Made by a program: the position numbers and the translations under genes
The notes under the pieces: generated by a model
What the model saw: only the letters and a program-made list of their open reading frames with translations
Told to the model about the DNA's origin: nothing
Databases searched by the model: none
Part shown: piece by piece, positions 48,590 to 61,303 of the stretch
Position numbering within the stretch: position 1 is the stretch's first letter
Layout: each line of letters opens with the position of its first letter
From: Chinchilla lanigera
Lineage: Eukaryota; Chordata; Mammalia; Rodentia; Chinchillidae
Assembly (NCBI RefSeq): GCF_000276665.1
Contig: NW_004955429.1
Span: forward strand, 4,841,709-4,905,708
Direction: 5' to 3'
Length of the DNA stretch: 64,000 nucleotides

Positions 48590-48860
48590 TTGGAGAAGAG
48601 TGTGAACAAACAGGCCTTGCTAAGTTCCCCCCAGGGCATTACCCTTAGATCACACCCTTTCTGCCCTCCAACTAGACTTCTGCATGACTGTCCGTGCTGT
48701 ATCAAACCGAAGCACAAACATACACATTCACTGGTTTCTTTAAGTCTTCATTTCTGAAAGCTCCCGTATCTCCTAAATAAATGTGTCTGCACCTCTCTTC
48801 TTAATCTGTCTTTTGTTACAGGTGCACCACCTGTAAGCCCAGCACTGGCTGAGGAAAAGC
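48590..48860 (+). mobile_element. ERV1-like LTR fragment
   Basis: AATAAA followed by 'cttaatctgtcttttgttac' and a GT-rich junction, the polyadenylation/U5 layout of ERV1 LTRs. No coding region is attached. Confidence 0.5.
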
Positions 48861-48907
48861 AATACCTCTTCTCCCGAACAGTTTCTCTGTTTCCATCTTT
48901 GATCTTT

Positions 48908-48998
48908 TTTTTTTTTTTTTTCTGGTACTGGGAACCGAACTCACAACCTTGCACTTGCCAGGCAGGTGCTGTGCCGCTGAGCTAAATCCCCAGATCCT
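48908..48998 (-). mobile_element. ID SINE
   Basis: ATCTTTGATCTTT at 48895-48907 and 48999-49011. Confidence 0.95.
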
Positions 48999-49032
48999 AT
49001 CTTTGATCTTTATCTGAATTTCTTTTGCAGGA

Positions 49033-49107
49033 ATTTTTTCCCTGGGTCTTGAGACTCAAACCCACAGCCTTGCACATGCTAGACAAGTGTTCAACCCCAG
49101 GCCTGCA
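49033..49107 (-). mobile_element. old ID SINE
   Basis: 'cttgcacatgctagacaagt' with a decayed A box. Confidence 0.78.
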
Positions 49108-49429
49108 GACATTTCAAAATACTAAATAACTCTCCTGAATGGAGAACTTTCCTGTTCTGCCCGTGGCATGTTTACTCCTGGCCAGATGACTAGAGCAAAA
49201 AATGCAGATCTTTCAGTCACATTCAACAGAATAAACTGCCTGATGAAGATAACTCTGGGGCAAGGTGCCTGGTGACTTTCTAGAAGACAGGTTGGCAAAC
49301 CTGCGTCCTTGTTCCCCTATTCTTTCTGTGAATCGTCTCTTCAGAGCACTTAGCTGATAAGGATTACACATGGTCTTCTTACGGATTTTCTCCATATGGT
49401 AGCTAAATGAGGAGTTCTGGCTGGCATTT

Positions 49430-49965
49430 CTTGCAGTGGGTGCCAAAGGATGGAAAGGTGTTAAGAAAACAACTGGTCAGCAGCCTGCCTATCCCTAGAT
49501 GTGATATTCTTATTGGCCCATTCTCATTCCAGAATTCCTAAATAGCTCTGGGTTCTCCCAGGACATATGGGAGAATCTGTGGGTAGGAGAAACTTCTGGG
49601 TTTTCTATTTTTGTCACCTAGGGCACCCCTGCTATGGGAAAGCCCTGCAGCTAAATTCTAAAGCCCAGCAGGAGTCCAAAGTTGTGAAGTATTCCACCAG
49701 GAGGTGGTTCCAAGCCTAGGAAGGCCCAGATTCAGCTCCCCACGCACACCAAACTGTCAGGGATGTTCAGGCATCGGAAAGAAGGATGCTGAATGGCTAC
49801 AGCAGGGGGTCTGTAGTCAAAAGCGTATCTGGGTATCAGGACTCACACCTATGTCATGTAAAACTTTAGTTAAATAAATTTGTTATGCTCACTTCTTGTT
49901 AATCTGTTGCTTGTTATAGGGGTGTGGGTCACGGTTCTTGTAATGGATGAAGAAGAGGCATTGCT
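49430..49965 (+). mobile_element. ERV1-like LTR fragment
   Basis: Ends in AATAAA and 'cttgttaatctgttgcttg' as at 48590-48860. The 5' boundary is uncertain. Confidence 0.45.
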
Positions 49966-49979
49966 TTTTGTCCTTTACA

Positions 49980-50360
49980 AAGACATATTAGTCCACTTTT
50001 CTGTTCCTGGGACAAAATACCCAACTTAAAGGAGAAAAAGTTTACTTAGTCCATGGTCAACTGGCTCCAAAGGCAGAAACATCGTGGGGGAAGTAAGTAC
50101 TGGGCAGAGTAGCTGTGCTCAACCCATGACACCCAGGAAGTAGAGTGAGCAGGAAGGGCCAGAGAGAGAGGAAGGAGCTGGGGACAGGATGTCCCCTTCA
50201 AACTGTGCCTGAAAGGACCTACTTCTTCCAGCTGGACCACTTCCTCAAAGCCCATTTGGAGTGAACTCAGCAGTAGATTAATCCACGGGTGATGAGGTAG
50301 CTCCTTCATGACCAGTTACTTTGTAAAAGCTCCTCTTCTGAACACATGAGACTTTGAGAA
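49980..50360 (-). mobile_element. MaLR-like LTR
   Basis: 'gacaaaatacccaac', then 'ccatggtcaactggctcca' and 'cctacttcttccagctgg', the inverted order of the LTR at 53437-53800. Confidence 0.6.
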
Positions 50361-50460
50361 TATTTTAAATCTGAGTCATAACAATGGGTAAGAGCATATG
50401 CATATGTGTTTATGGGGAGGCTGAGGGTAGGAAACTATTTTAAATTATTACATTAATGTG

Positions 50461-50636
50461 CTTTTTTTTTTGGCAGTACTGGGGATGGAGCAACATCCCC
50501 AGCCCTTTTTTATGATTTAATTTTCAGAGCTGGTCTCACTAAGTCACTAAGTTGCCCAGGCTGGGCAGGAACTTGTGATCCTCCTGCCTCAGTCTCCTAG
50601 AGTGCTGGGATTACAGGCTTGTGCATCGCTCCTGGT
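50461..50636 (-). mobile_element. B1-dID SINE
   Basis: Inverted; the ID part is reduced to 'agtactggggatggagc' plus 'atccccagcc' by an internal deletion. Confidence 0.85.
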
Positions 50637-50784
50637 TAGAACTATGGAATTTGATATCAAGGCTGTTAATTATTGTCTAAAGCTGCTTCATAGTTGCTAG
50701 GTCACATGTTTAAAGTATTTTCAAACAAAATGGTTTGGGCTCATTCTATGACCTCTCTATCCCTTCAGCCAAACATGTAATAGC

Positions 50785-50935
50785 AACAGCAGTTATCATT
50801 TAAGGAGAGCATACTTTGTATTGGGTTCCATGTCAAGTCTTTTCAATAGTGGCTTCATGTATTCTTTTCAACAAACCGATGAGGTAGTTATTATCGTCCT
50901 CATATTACAGATAAGGAAAATGAAGCTTTGACTCT
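50785..50935 (-). mobile_element. MIR
   Basis: 'accgatgaggtagttattat' and 'cagataaggaaaatgaagc'. Confidence 0.72.
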
Positions 50936-51074
50936 TAAAAAAACAAGCCATGGATACAGACTCATGGAAGCATTCAGGCTTCTTGTGGCTGGAAGGAATG
51001 TTCCTAAAAAATGCCAGTTTCAACAATTGCTTCATGACAACCACATGCTACACAATTGGTCTACCAATCACAAT

Positions 51075-51382
51075 TGGTGATTCTGCACCCTCAGGTTCAA
51101 ACAACTGTTGACTACAAATTTTCAGGGGGAAAATTGCATCAGTACAGAGCATGCACAGCTTTTTTTGGTCATTATTCCCGAAACAATGCAGTGTAGTAAC
51201 AGTCTACCTACCATGTACATTGTGTTAGCTATCATAGAGAATCTAGAGGTGATTCTGTGCACAAGGATGTGTGTAGCTAGTATTCAAGTATGCCACTTTA
51301 CGTAAGGGGCTTGAGCATCTATGAATTTTAGTATCCTGGGAGTCCTAGAACCAGTTCTCCAGGGATAGCAAAGTGACTGTTC
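51075..51382 (+). mobile_element. MER2-like (Tigger family) non-autonomous DNA transposon
   Basis: 'ggaaaattgcatc'-type sequence, 'ggtcattattcccgaaacaa', 'gggcttgagcatctatga' and a 'ccagggatagcaaagtgact' end follow MER2 order as I remember it. No transposase. Confidence 0.7.
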
Positions 51383-51524
51383 TTGAATCTTTAAGGTCCA
51401 ATCTCCATCTTTCTCTAAGCATGAAGAATGGTCATTTTAGTTAGAATGGCACCAAGAATAGGCTAAAACAGCAGTGCTTCCTTGATGTCATAAAGCGGAA
51501 GCCTGTGGCTTCACTCTCAGACAA

Positions 51525-51605
51525 TTCCTTGAGCATTCACTGAACGCTCAGTGTGTACCAGGTGCTGCATCAGAGGCCAAAGATTCAAACATACAAACAA
51601 GGGGC
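51525..51605 (-). mobile_element. L2-like fragment
   Basis: 'cagtgtgtaccaggtgctgc' resembles inverted L2 3' sequence. Confidence 0.4.
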
Positions 51606-52729
51606 CTCTTAAAAATGTGCTTTACTCCCTCTATGATCCTCAGATCCCTGAAAATCTCCAGCAGTGTGCTAGAAAGTACTTGAAACCTCATTATTATTAT
51701 AGCTTATCTCTTTGTTGCTTCGATTTTACTCAAAAACTAAAGACAGGTTGAGGGAATAAGTAATTTAATAGCTAAATTATTTAAAGCACTTTAGGTGAAC
51801 AAATAAAACAAACATGGCTACTGTGGAGCTGAATATTGCCTTACTTTTTAAGACAAAGTGCTGGACTTCAAAGAAATTGCTAGCATGAGGTCGACACACT
51901 CAGGATTGCATTTTTAAACTCCCAAAGGCACCTGCTCTCTTTTCTCTGTGAAGAGTTATGATGCTTTATAACTGCGTGGTTATGGCTTAAAAGCACAGAG
52001 CATATTAATTAGTGAAGGGAAGTGGGAAAGGACAGACCAGTGACATTTTTTAGATGCTGACCTCTGCAGACTGAGAAAGGAAATAGATGATCTGAGCATC
52101 AGAAAGAGGAGAAACTATGTAGAGCGTAATTGTAACTAGCTCAGTCAGCCACAAAAGTTATGTGAAGAAATACAAAAGAGAAAAGGAAGAGAGGAGGGGT
52201 TTAGTGAGCTTATGATAGGGGAAGAGAGGAAATGCAGGAAAAATTGAGCAAAAGATTGGGTCAACAGGCTTTTGGAAATTGCTGAAGAATAACTCCTAAG
52301 GACAATACTAAGGCTGGTAAACTTGGGCTCTGAGGAGGGTGTTAAGGTGCATAAATACAGCCATCTTAGAAATGAGACTGCTTTGGAAAAGAGACAGAGC
52401 AAAAAAGTCCGAGGTGTAAAATGTACAGCTGAGGACATCAAGTAAAATGAACTAGGGAAAAAGTAAAAAATAAGTAACTTCCTGAACTTATAGTGCAGGG
52501 AAACAAATGAGGTCCAACTTCTAAATAATAGGCATTTCTGAAGACAGCGAAGTAACTGGAAGAGAGATTATCTCCAAGAAGATTTAAAAAACTTTACTGA
52601 AGTAAAGACTGAAAGAAAGACTAAGAACAAACAGATACCGATCAAATCCCAAGGGAAGAAGTTCAACATGGAAAGGCAGTGGATGATAGGTACAAAGTTG
52701 ACAGAAATGGAAAGTGTGACCCAAGGATC

Positions 52730-52800
52730 TAAGCTGGAGTGTTGTTCAGCAGGTAGACAGTATGCTTAGCATACATGAGGCCTGGGTTCAATCCTTCATA
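52730..52800 (+). mobile_element. old ID SINE
   Basis: 'catgaggcctgggttcaatc' B-box region; the A box is decayed. Confidence 0.7.
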
Positions 52801-53255
52801 TGACCATCACAGAAGAAAACAACTCAATGCTATCAACTTTCATTCTTAAGTGTTGAAGAGTTTCTCTGAATCCTTTCAAAGACCTATCAGACGACCAAAC
52901 CACAGTCATGCAAGAAAGGACTGGAAAAGCTGGGACAAAGGACAAAGGACTGCCTGGTGCTGAGTCTATTGAGGGCTGACACTATGACAACTCTAGAAAT
53001 TTTGATCTCAGCATTTAAACCACACAAACAAAGGTTATTTAAAAATAATAGTATTGTTAACAGGTGTTGGGAAGTGAAGGGGAAGAGACTGAAGTTAGAT
53101 AAATGTGTTCTCACTTTTCAAATGGAGGAATAAAAGGTATGTCTCTTTTAAAGCTAGTAAATGAGTGGAAAGGTATGATTTTGTACTGTCTGATTTTTAA
53201 AATCACATGTTTGGACTATCCGTGTGTGTGTATGTGTCTGTGTATGTGTGTGTGT

Positions 53256-53432
53256 GTTACTAGGGTTAAACCCAGGGGCTGTTTATTACTGGTTACATTC
53301 CTAAGCCATTCTATTTTTTATTTTGAGACAAAGTCTCACTAAGTTGTCCAGGCTGGTTTTGAAATAGTAATCCTCCTGCCTCAGCCTCCTGATTAGCTGG
53401 GATTACAGGGATCTGCCACCACACTTGCTTTA
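53256..53432 (-). mobile_element. B1-dID SINE with (TG)n tail
   Basis: A (GT)n tract at 53222-53257 precedes an inverted ID part ('agggttaaacccaggggc') and inverted B1 part. Confidence 0.83.
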
Positions 53433-53436
53433 TGAT

Positions 53437-53800
53437 TTTCATGTGTCCCTCAAAAGCTCATGTGTTAAAAGACTTAGTCCTCAGTCTGTGGTGTTACTGG
53501 GAAGTAGCAGGGCCTGTAGGAGATGATGGGAGGAAGTTAGGCTTTTGGGGAAGTGTTTTTAAAATAGATCCGGGGACCCTGGCTTTCTTCTTGTTCTGCC
53601 TTTAGTTCCTGACCACCAAGAGGTAAGCAGCTTCCTTTGCTGTGTGTTCCAGACATGAAGTGCTGCCTTATCACAGGCCCAAAAGCAACAGGGCTGGTTA
53701 ACCATGGACTGAAATCTCTGAAACTATGAGTCAAATCTTTCCTCCTTTTAAACTTATTGTCTCAGATAGTTGTTACAGTAATGGAAAGCTGATGAACTTA
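53437..53800 (+). mobile_element. MaLR-like LTR
   Basis: Starts 'tatgattttcatgtgtccct' with 'caaaagctcatgtgttaaa', has 'gatgggaggaagttaggc' and 'accatggactgaaatctctg', and ends '...ttgttacagtaatggaaag' plus 'ctgatgaac'. Solo LTR. Confidence 0.65.
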
Positions 53801-53908
53801 GATTATCTATTAAAGTAAAAATAATAAAATATTAGATAGTTACAACAAAGGCAAGGCTCAATGACTGGTAAGAAGAATGTTGAAGAAAATGTCTCTGAAG
53901 GGATTCTT

Positions 53909-54011
53909 TTGTTGTTGTTGTTGTTGTTGTTTTTTCCGGTACCAGGAATTGAACTCATGACCTTGCACTTGCCAGGCAGGTGCTGTGCTGCTGAGCTAAA
54001 TCCCCAGCCCC
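53909..54011 (-). mobile_element. ID SINE with (GTT)n tail
   Basis: AAGGGATTCTT at 53898-53908 and 54012-54022. Confidence 0.95.
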
Positions 54012-54330
54012 AAGGGATTCTTATTAAGCCTTGACCAACCAATTTGAAGAACTGAGAGATATCACTGGACTTGAGCTGTGGCTTACCCCAAGTGGAATTC
54101 CTATCCTTAGGGCTAACTTGGGGGATTAATATTACTAAAGTTTTGAGGGGCGTTATCTGTGATTTTACTAAGTCATAGTAAAAGTGGAAAGACTTTCATA
54201 GTACTAACAATTGGGTAAATGTGACTATAAGAGTTTATTTTTAGCAAAGAATGTCTCCCTTTTAGATCATAGATAATTGGAGAACAGAAACTACCATGAG
54301 GATCCTCCTACTGATGATGTTGATGGCTTT

Positions 54331-54407
54331 TTTATTTTTTTGGTGCCTGGATTTGAATTCAGGACCTCATGCTTGCCAGACAGGTGCTGCACCACTGAAC
54401 CCCAGTG
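54331..54407 (-). mobile_element. ID SINE
   Basis: 'gatttgaattcaggacc' and 'cttgccagacaggtgctgc'. Confidence 0.85.
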
Positions 54408-54619
54408 GTGTTGATTTTTTACATCAGAACATTTCAAGTTGAGCTTTTACAACAGTATTTGAAAAATGAATTCCAGCCTATGTATCTTTCTCTTTTTGCA
54501 TACAGAAACACATACTTTATAAATATTGATATTATACTGTATAAATAATGAGATCAAAGGTTTTTTATCCAAAAGCTAACCAGGAGCTGGGTTCACTAGC
54601 ATAACTGTGTTTATGATTT

Positions 54620-54766
54620 TTTTTTTCTGAGACAGGGTCTCACTGTGTAGTTCTGGCTGGCCTTGATCTTACTATGTAGCCTAGGCTGGCCTTGAACTCA
54701 TGGTGATCCTCCTGCCTCAGCCTCCTGAGTGCTGGGATTATAGGCGTGCACCACCATGTCCAGCTA
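54620..54766 (-). mobile_element. B1 SINE
   Basis: GTGTTTATGATT at 54607-54618 and 54767-54778. Confidence 0.95.
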
Positions 54767-57089
54767 GTGTTTATGATTCTTTATGTGGTCAAAGTGAAAA
54801 ATCTAGTAGTGAGGATGAATAGGAAAGTGAGCTCCTGGTTTTGAGTTTCATATTCCCAGTGATGGGGCCAAGCTTCTCCAAGCCCCACTTTGTGGACCAC
54901 TGACCTCCTCCCAGCAGCTAAAAGCCTGAGCTATATGCCAATCCACGCACTGGAAGTGTTTGAAGTGAAGAGTGGGGAAACCCTCCAGATCACTTCCTTC
55001 AGGACTGTGCCCCAGAAGGTGCTTAGTCAGTGTAGGAGAGACCTTGAAAGTGCTATACAAATGGTAACTTATTTGCATCATAAAAAAGTTATGGGCTTTT
55101 AAAATCATTTCTTCATGGAAAGGATTTTTTTTCATAGAAAAGATTTTGCTAGGTATACTAAAAAGTAAAAAAAAGAATGATACCATGTAAAATGAACATC
55201 TGTTACCACAGCTGTTCCTAAAAGTAGATTAAGGTACAACTGCCACATAAAAAAGTGAAAAGGAGAAGTCACTTCCCATTTTGTTTTATCCATATTCTGA
55301 TGGGATTTAAAACCCCTCACATTTATTGCCCAGTAATTCTCTTGGGATTTAGCCCATTTCAAGTCCTACAGGTGAAAGGTCATTACAGTTATAAAACCTG
55401 CTTAAATATTCCACATATCTTGGAAAGTCTCAGAGCTTTACCCCCCTACCCTGGTCTTCACACATTGCCCTCTGTTGAAAACTAAAGTGTTTGTCCTCAA
55501 AAATTCATGCAAGGACAACTAAGAGGCAGCTGTCCTGTTGTGCGTGGTGCTGGTCAGAGTGAAGGTGTCTCTCTGAAAGGGGTGACTGCATTTGCGAGAG
55601 CCCAGAGGGGGCATGTTTCTGTAAAGATGGTGAGGAAGACAGAAGACAGAAACGGAGTCGCATTGTCTCATAAGAAATGCATCTGAGGGACGTGGGAAGA
55701 CTTGGTTTGTAGACAGGAAAGCTTGGGAGATGTGCTGGTTGTCTTCATATATTTGAAAGGCTTGTCATGCAGAATATGGAATAGATTTATTCTGTGTTGC
55801 TGTGGGTGCAGATCAAGTGTCAGCAATGAGGCTCATTTTGATTCATTACAGCAAAGATACTCTAGCTAATTGGATTTAGTTTTTAAAAAAAGTTTGATTC
55901 CTAAAATAGAGAGGGAGCTCCCTGCTGCTAAGAATAACCAAGTAGAGGTTAGCTGGACATTGTTTAGGGACTGCGTGGAGGGGCAACTCAGACAACGATG
56001 CATAGGAATAAGCAAGGGATCTACTTTTACATTCTGTCATTTGTGCTGGTTATCAAGCCTTTTATATCATTTTCAAAATGCAGAGAACCATGATTTGGGG
56101 GAATTAACTGTAAAACACCGAGAGTAATTTACTCTCACTGCTTTTTAAAAAAGAAAATCATTACTGGCTTTTCTGAAGATGAATGAAAATCAGATGATGA
56201 ACACGAAGAGAAGGAAATCTATGGCTTTCCATTAGCTTCTCTCTCTCTTGGAAGTTGGGCTATAATTGAATAGTCCTATGAACTGCAAACCCTTGTATAA
56301 CTAGAGTGTACTTTCATCAAAGACCAACTCACCCTCACAAATATACTCCTAAGATCTCTCAGCAGACATGAATTTTTACTAGATGCACTACAAGTTTAAT
56401 ACAAAATAAAACATTTTTGTTTTTACCTCCTCTGTTCATAGATGTTCTGCTATGTCTTTGAAAATATCTGAGTGCATCCATATTTGATTAATATACTACA
56501 TTTAAAAATGTAAGTTGTGCTTATAGATTAACTTTAAAGGACACACGTGGCTATACTAAGCTTACCTCCAACCAATGAAACAAACATAAATGCATGCAAA
56601 CAGCCTCATTGATCTGACCCATTTTCTAAACAAAACAAAACAAACAAAACTATCATAATCTCCTTGGAGAACACAGTCACATTTGAAGATGGATTAAAAA
56701 ATATAGAAATGTGAATGCAGAATATCATGAGAGCAAAGACACCAAGGCACTCTTTGCAGGGATAAGTAATTTGTGGTTTTCTAACTGGATCCCTACTGGT
56801 GCTCATCTAAATTTCAAAATTCTCTCAAAGCCCACTTATATATCACTTTTTCCACTGGAAATATGAAGACATACATCATATGTTGACTTCCATGTTTCAT
56901 AGATACTTCAAAATCTGTGAACCTGGAACTGAACTTAAAATTTTGTCCTTACAGTCTGGTCTTCTCTCATCATTACATGGCTCCACTGATTCTTATCAAA
57001 ACAAAAATCAAAGACATCCTGGACATTTCCTTTTCTCTCACTCTAATATCAAATTACTAACTAAATCCCATGTAACCTACAGTATTTCC

Positions 57090-58215
57090 TAAGCACCATC
57101 TGAATCTATTCTATCACCGCCACTGTCTGGGCAAAGTCTTCATCTCCTCACTCCTAGGAAATTGCCAAATTATTTTCTCTAGGTCTACTCTTCTCTGTTC
57201 TAGAGCTGAAGTGATCTAAAGACAAAACTGACTGTGCCGATCTTGAGTGGCTTCCTGCTGTCTTGAATCTTGAACAAATTCCAAACTCCTCAGCCTGGCG
57301 CGGGACCCCACGTGGTCTGCTGCATGATACTTTCCTAGCTCTGCTTCCTCTCACTCTTCTCTCCCCCCTCAAGGCTGAAGTCATGAGGACCTTGTTTCTT
57401 GTCTGTTGCAGATGTAAAGTGCCCCTGAAAATTTCATGTGTGGAAATTGAATCTACAAATCCATATGTTGACAGTATTTGGAGGGGGTGGCACTTTGAGG
57501 AGTTAATTAAGATTAGATGAGGCCATTAAAGGTGGTGGGGCCCCTATGATGGCATTAGCAGCATTTTATTTTCCTTTTCTTTCCCTTTCCTTCCTCCCTG
57601 TCTTGCTCATTCGCCACCCTCCCTCCCTTCCTTCCTTGGTTTCTTTCTGCTAGGGATTGAATCCAGGGCTCTGTGTCTATTAATGGCTTGATCCAAGCTG
57701 GCCGATTGAGTCTGGCTTGTGATATCACGCCCACACCATGCTATTATGCATCAAGAAGGCACTCACCAGGTGCTGAACACTGTGCTCTTGGACTTTCCAG
57801 GCTCCAAAACCTTCAGCCAAATAAACTTCCATTCTTTATGAATCACCTTGTCTCAGGCATTTCATTACAATTATAGCAATGAACTGTCAAACAAGAAGCC
57901 GACTCCTCATCTCAGACTGTAACACATGCTATTCCTTTGGCCTCTCCTTCCTATTTCCTCTCGTATGTTGCATCTCCACATGCTCAGGGAAGAGTTTCTT
58001 TACACCAGCCCCTGCCAGTTCCTCTCTTACATACTCCTACATTCTTCACATTTCTCCATTAAAACCCCCATCATTCTTTTGAGTCTTTGTTCACCGACTG
58101 GTTTCTAAACTGGATTAGAAATTCTAACATAACAGGGACCATGTTTGCCTGAACCACTAGTGTACCCAGGCACGCAGCACCTAACTTGTGCTCAAGTACG
58201 TAAATAAGCACAATA
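57090..58215 (+). mobile_element. L2 element interrupted by an LTR
   Basis: Left part 57090-57400 ('ggcttcctgctgtcttgaa', 'aaattccaaactcctcagcc') and right part 57886-58215 ('gctattcctttggcctctcc', 'acagggaccatgtttgcctg') are consecutive L2 segments. Confidence 0.62.
57405..57885 (+). mobile_element. MaLR-like LTR inside L2
   Basis: 'gattagatgaggccattaaa' followed by 'tggggcccctatgatggcat', later 'ggcactcaccaggtgctgaa' and 'ttggactttccaggctcc', ending in AATAAA and 'catttcattacaattatagc'. An ID-like piece and pyrimidine run are at 57560-57680. Confidence 0.6.
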
Positions 58216-58854
58216 TGCTGTCTAATTCAGTGTCACCTTCACTGTGAAGAACAGTCAGCTGGAAAATCAAAATTTAGCTGCTCCATGGTCAGTCCCTGGG
58301 ATCTACCTTTTAAATCACCATTCCAGGGTGAATTTTGGTTCAGGTTGTCCTCAGCTCACACTTTAGGAAGCAATACTCCAGGATGCAGAGTGCAAGACAG
58401 AGAGGGAAGCAGAATTACAGTTAAAGAGATAAAAGGAAGCAAAATATAAGAAGTTAAATAACAGCAGAAGATTTACATAACTGCTGAAAAAACTCACTGA
58501 GGTTCTTGAAGGGCTACACGATAGGTGATCACATTAATTTCTCAGACAATGACAACATAGAATGCTGAGAAGAAGACAGCTGAGAGAGCTGGAGGTCTGA
58601 AGAGCCATTAAAATAGGACTATAAATTTGGGCTTTTGAAGCACGATGGTCACAGTTGAAAAGAAGAGGAGGGGAAACAGCATCACAGCCAGATGAATAGG
58701 AACATGAGTTCAGAGGATGGAAAGGGTAGAGAAAGAGGAGTAGCACTTTGCTGAAAAGGCTCAGAAATTAAGTAGCTGCAGATGACTGTAAAGAAGGGAA
58801 GGGCCTGAGTATCAAGGTCGTCAAAGTTAACAACAGGATCAGACTGTGCCACCC

Positions 58855-59320
58855 TCCAAATACCACTTTTCTTTGAGGACATTTTGTGTGGAAGGCTGTC
58901 GAGAAATAGCACATGCAGGAAGAAGTCGCTGTCTTCCCACTTTCTGCTTAAAAACAGGGCACGGATTCTTCTTATGAAGTTGTCCCCCTACCCCATGTTT
59001 GTACGGGGAAGAGCAGATGACTCTTATTACTGGAGATGGCACCAGTTTAACTGTGCACATCCTTCCCTTCCCTTAGCTTCCTCTGTATATTTACCTTCCC
59101 ACTTCTTATGGTCCTGAGAAGCCCAAATCCTTTCTATTTTGCTTTATCATTTTACTAAATTATTACTAGGCCTAACTACTTTTTGAGAGTTTTCACTTCT
59201 TTTCCTCTGACATGTGTGTGAAATAAACCTTGTCACTTGCTAATCTGTCTTTTATCAGTTTAATTCACACCCACAAGACACTGGACCTAAGAGGGGAAAG
59301 TTATTTTCCCTTCCCCTACC
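58855..59320 (+). mobile_element. ERV1-like LTR fragment
   Basis: AATAAA at about 59223 is followed by 'gctaatctgtcttttatcag' and 'cctaagaggggaaagttatt', the 3' end layout of ERV1 LTRs. No viral gene is present. Confidence 0.5.
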
Positions 59321-59945
59321 TTAAGCAAAGAGAAATGACACGAAGAAAAGGCCAAATGTCACACTTGAGTTGTGCTTTAAGTAAAGGAGCTAAGATTTGA
59401 AATATTTACAAGACAATATTTTTCATATGTCCCATTTCTCTGAGACATTAGAAGATTTCTCCATAATATAGCCTCCTTGTATGTTGAAAAAAATATGACC
59501 AGAAAAAAATCCCAAGCTAAAGATAAAGGTGATATGTACGTCATAGCACAGAAGCACTTAGTTCTAAGCCATAGGTGCTGAGAAATTTCAAAGGAAATGG
59601 AACAACTGAAATATGAGTCCAACTTTGAACTTTAGATAAGAAGAGTCCCCTCTCCCTCGTTGCTTATTTCATGTTTGCTTTGATGGGCAGTGGAAAGGAG
59701 CCACTTGCTGAAATTAAAATGGCACAATCTGATACATGGCAGCTGCCTGTTATCCAAAGAGGAAGAGGCGCAAAAAAGTGCAAAAATCTCCAGAACTTCT
59801 TCCCAGCGAGATGCCTTTCTAGCACCTTCTGAACATCTCTCCTCATGGAATTTGCAGGTGGCACAAAGATGGAGCTCAGAAGACCTTGTGTTATATCCTG
59901 GCTCCTCCATGCTTGAGGCAAATGGAGGCATCAAGTGCAGAGCCT

Positions 59946-60029
59946 TTTTTTGCTCAGTGTTGGGGATCAAACCCAGGGTCTCACACACGCTAGACAAGTG
60001 CTCTACCACTGAGCTACATCCCAGCCCTC
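59946..60029 (-). mobile_element. old ID SINE
   Basis: 'ttggggatcaaacccagggt' and 'ctctaccactgagctacatc'. Confidence 0.87.
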
Positions 60030-61070
60030 GGCTGCAGATTCTTTATCTGTCAACTGGGTTGAGGATTCCTTGTCATTTTTACAAAACCATGAGAGTCCAA
60101 TGTGAAGTCAGTTGTAAGCTGCATAAATATAAAGCATTATTAAGGAATAAATAGTTCTCCAATGGATTTCCCTCTTTTGTTCTTTTCCCTAATTTTAATG
60201 CAAGTGACATTCAGTAGATATTTGTTGTAGTAGATGATATCAGGTTTTAGGCTAAATAATTCTGAATGATACAAATACTCTCATGTTCACACTTTTAAAA
60301 AAATTTATTTTTGTATATGATCTTCATTTGCTTACCTCAGAATCAACAGCCTCAGAAATCAACAACCCCAGAAATACATCAGTGTTACTCTCTCAAGGCT
60401 GAATACTGCAGGAATTTATATCTGATATTTAGGATAAGCACCAAACCTGGTGATAGCTGTACACACATTAGATAAAGGATTCAGGGAACAGATGCTCCCA
60501 CTCGCAATCAGCCAAGAACTTCTAATATTCTGACAACTTGTTAATCAACCAACATATGGCATCACTTTAGTAAACACAACACTCAGATTTTGCTTTTTAC
60601 AGAGCATTTTCAGAGGGAGGCAACGGCCCTGACTCATCAGCACTATTCACTGGAAATCAAGGGGAGTGAGCCTCCTCCCCACCTCCAGTTTGTTCAATTA
60701 CTTGGGAGAAAAAAATAAATATAGGAATTGATTTGGATTTGGGGTATTTTTTTTCAGAGTTGGAATTTTTAAAAACTCCCTGCTTGTAAGCATTTTTAAA
60801 GTTTCAGAATACCTTTTTTAAAAATAATTTTATAGAAATTTTTGCTCAAAACTATTTATGGTTCCTGTATGGGTTTCCTAGGACTCTAGAACAAAATTAT
60901 GTGTGGTATGTGCTTTAAAACAAGAAGTTATTCTCTCACAGTTCTGGGAAGAAATCAAGCCATGGGCTGAGCTTGGCTTCCTCTGAAGTCTCTGTTCTTA
61001 TATCTTCCAGCTTAGGGTGGCTCCAGGCTTTTCCCGGTTTGTGGGAGAAAAATCCCAATCTTTGTCTCAT

Positions 61071-61174
61071 TTTTTTTTGTTTTTGTTTTTGTTTTCTTTT
61101 TGGGACCAGGAATTGAACTCAGGACCTTGCACTTGCCAGGCAGGCACTTGTGCTGCTGAGTTATATCCCCAGCA
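61071..61174 (-). mobile_element. ID SINE inside MLT1
   Basis: GTCTCAT at 61064-61070 and 61175-61181. Confidence 0.93.
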
Positions 61175-61303
61175 GTCTCATGTTTATGTGGACATCTTCC
61201 CTTTGTGTTTATACATACTTTATCCAAATTTTCCTCTTCTTATAGGGACACTAGTCCTATTGGATTAGAGCCCACCCTACATAATTATAACTGCAAAGAC
61301 CCT

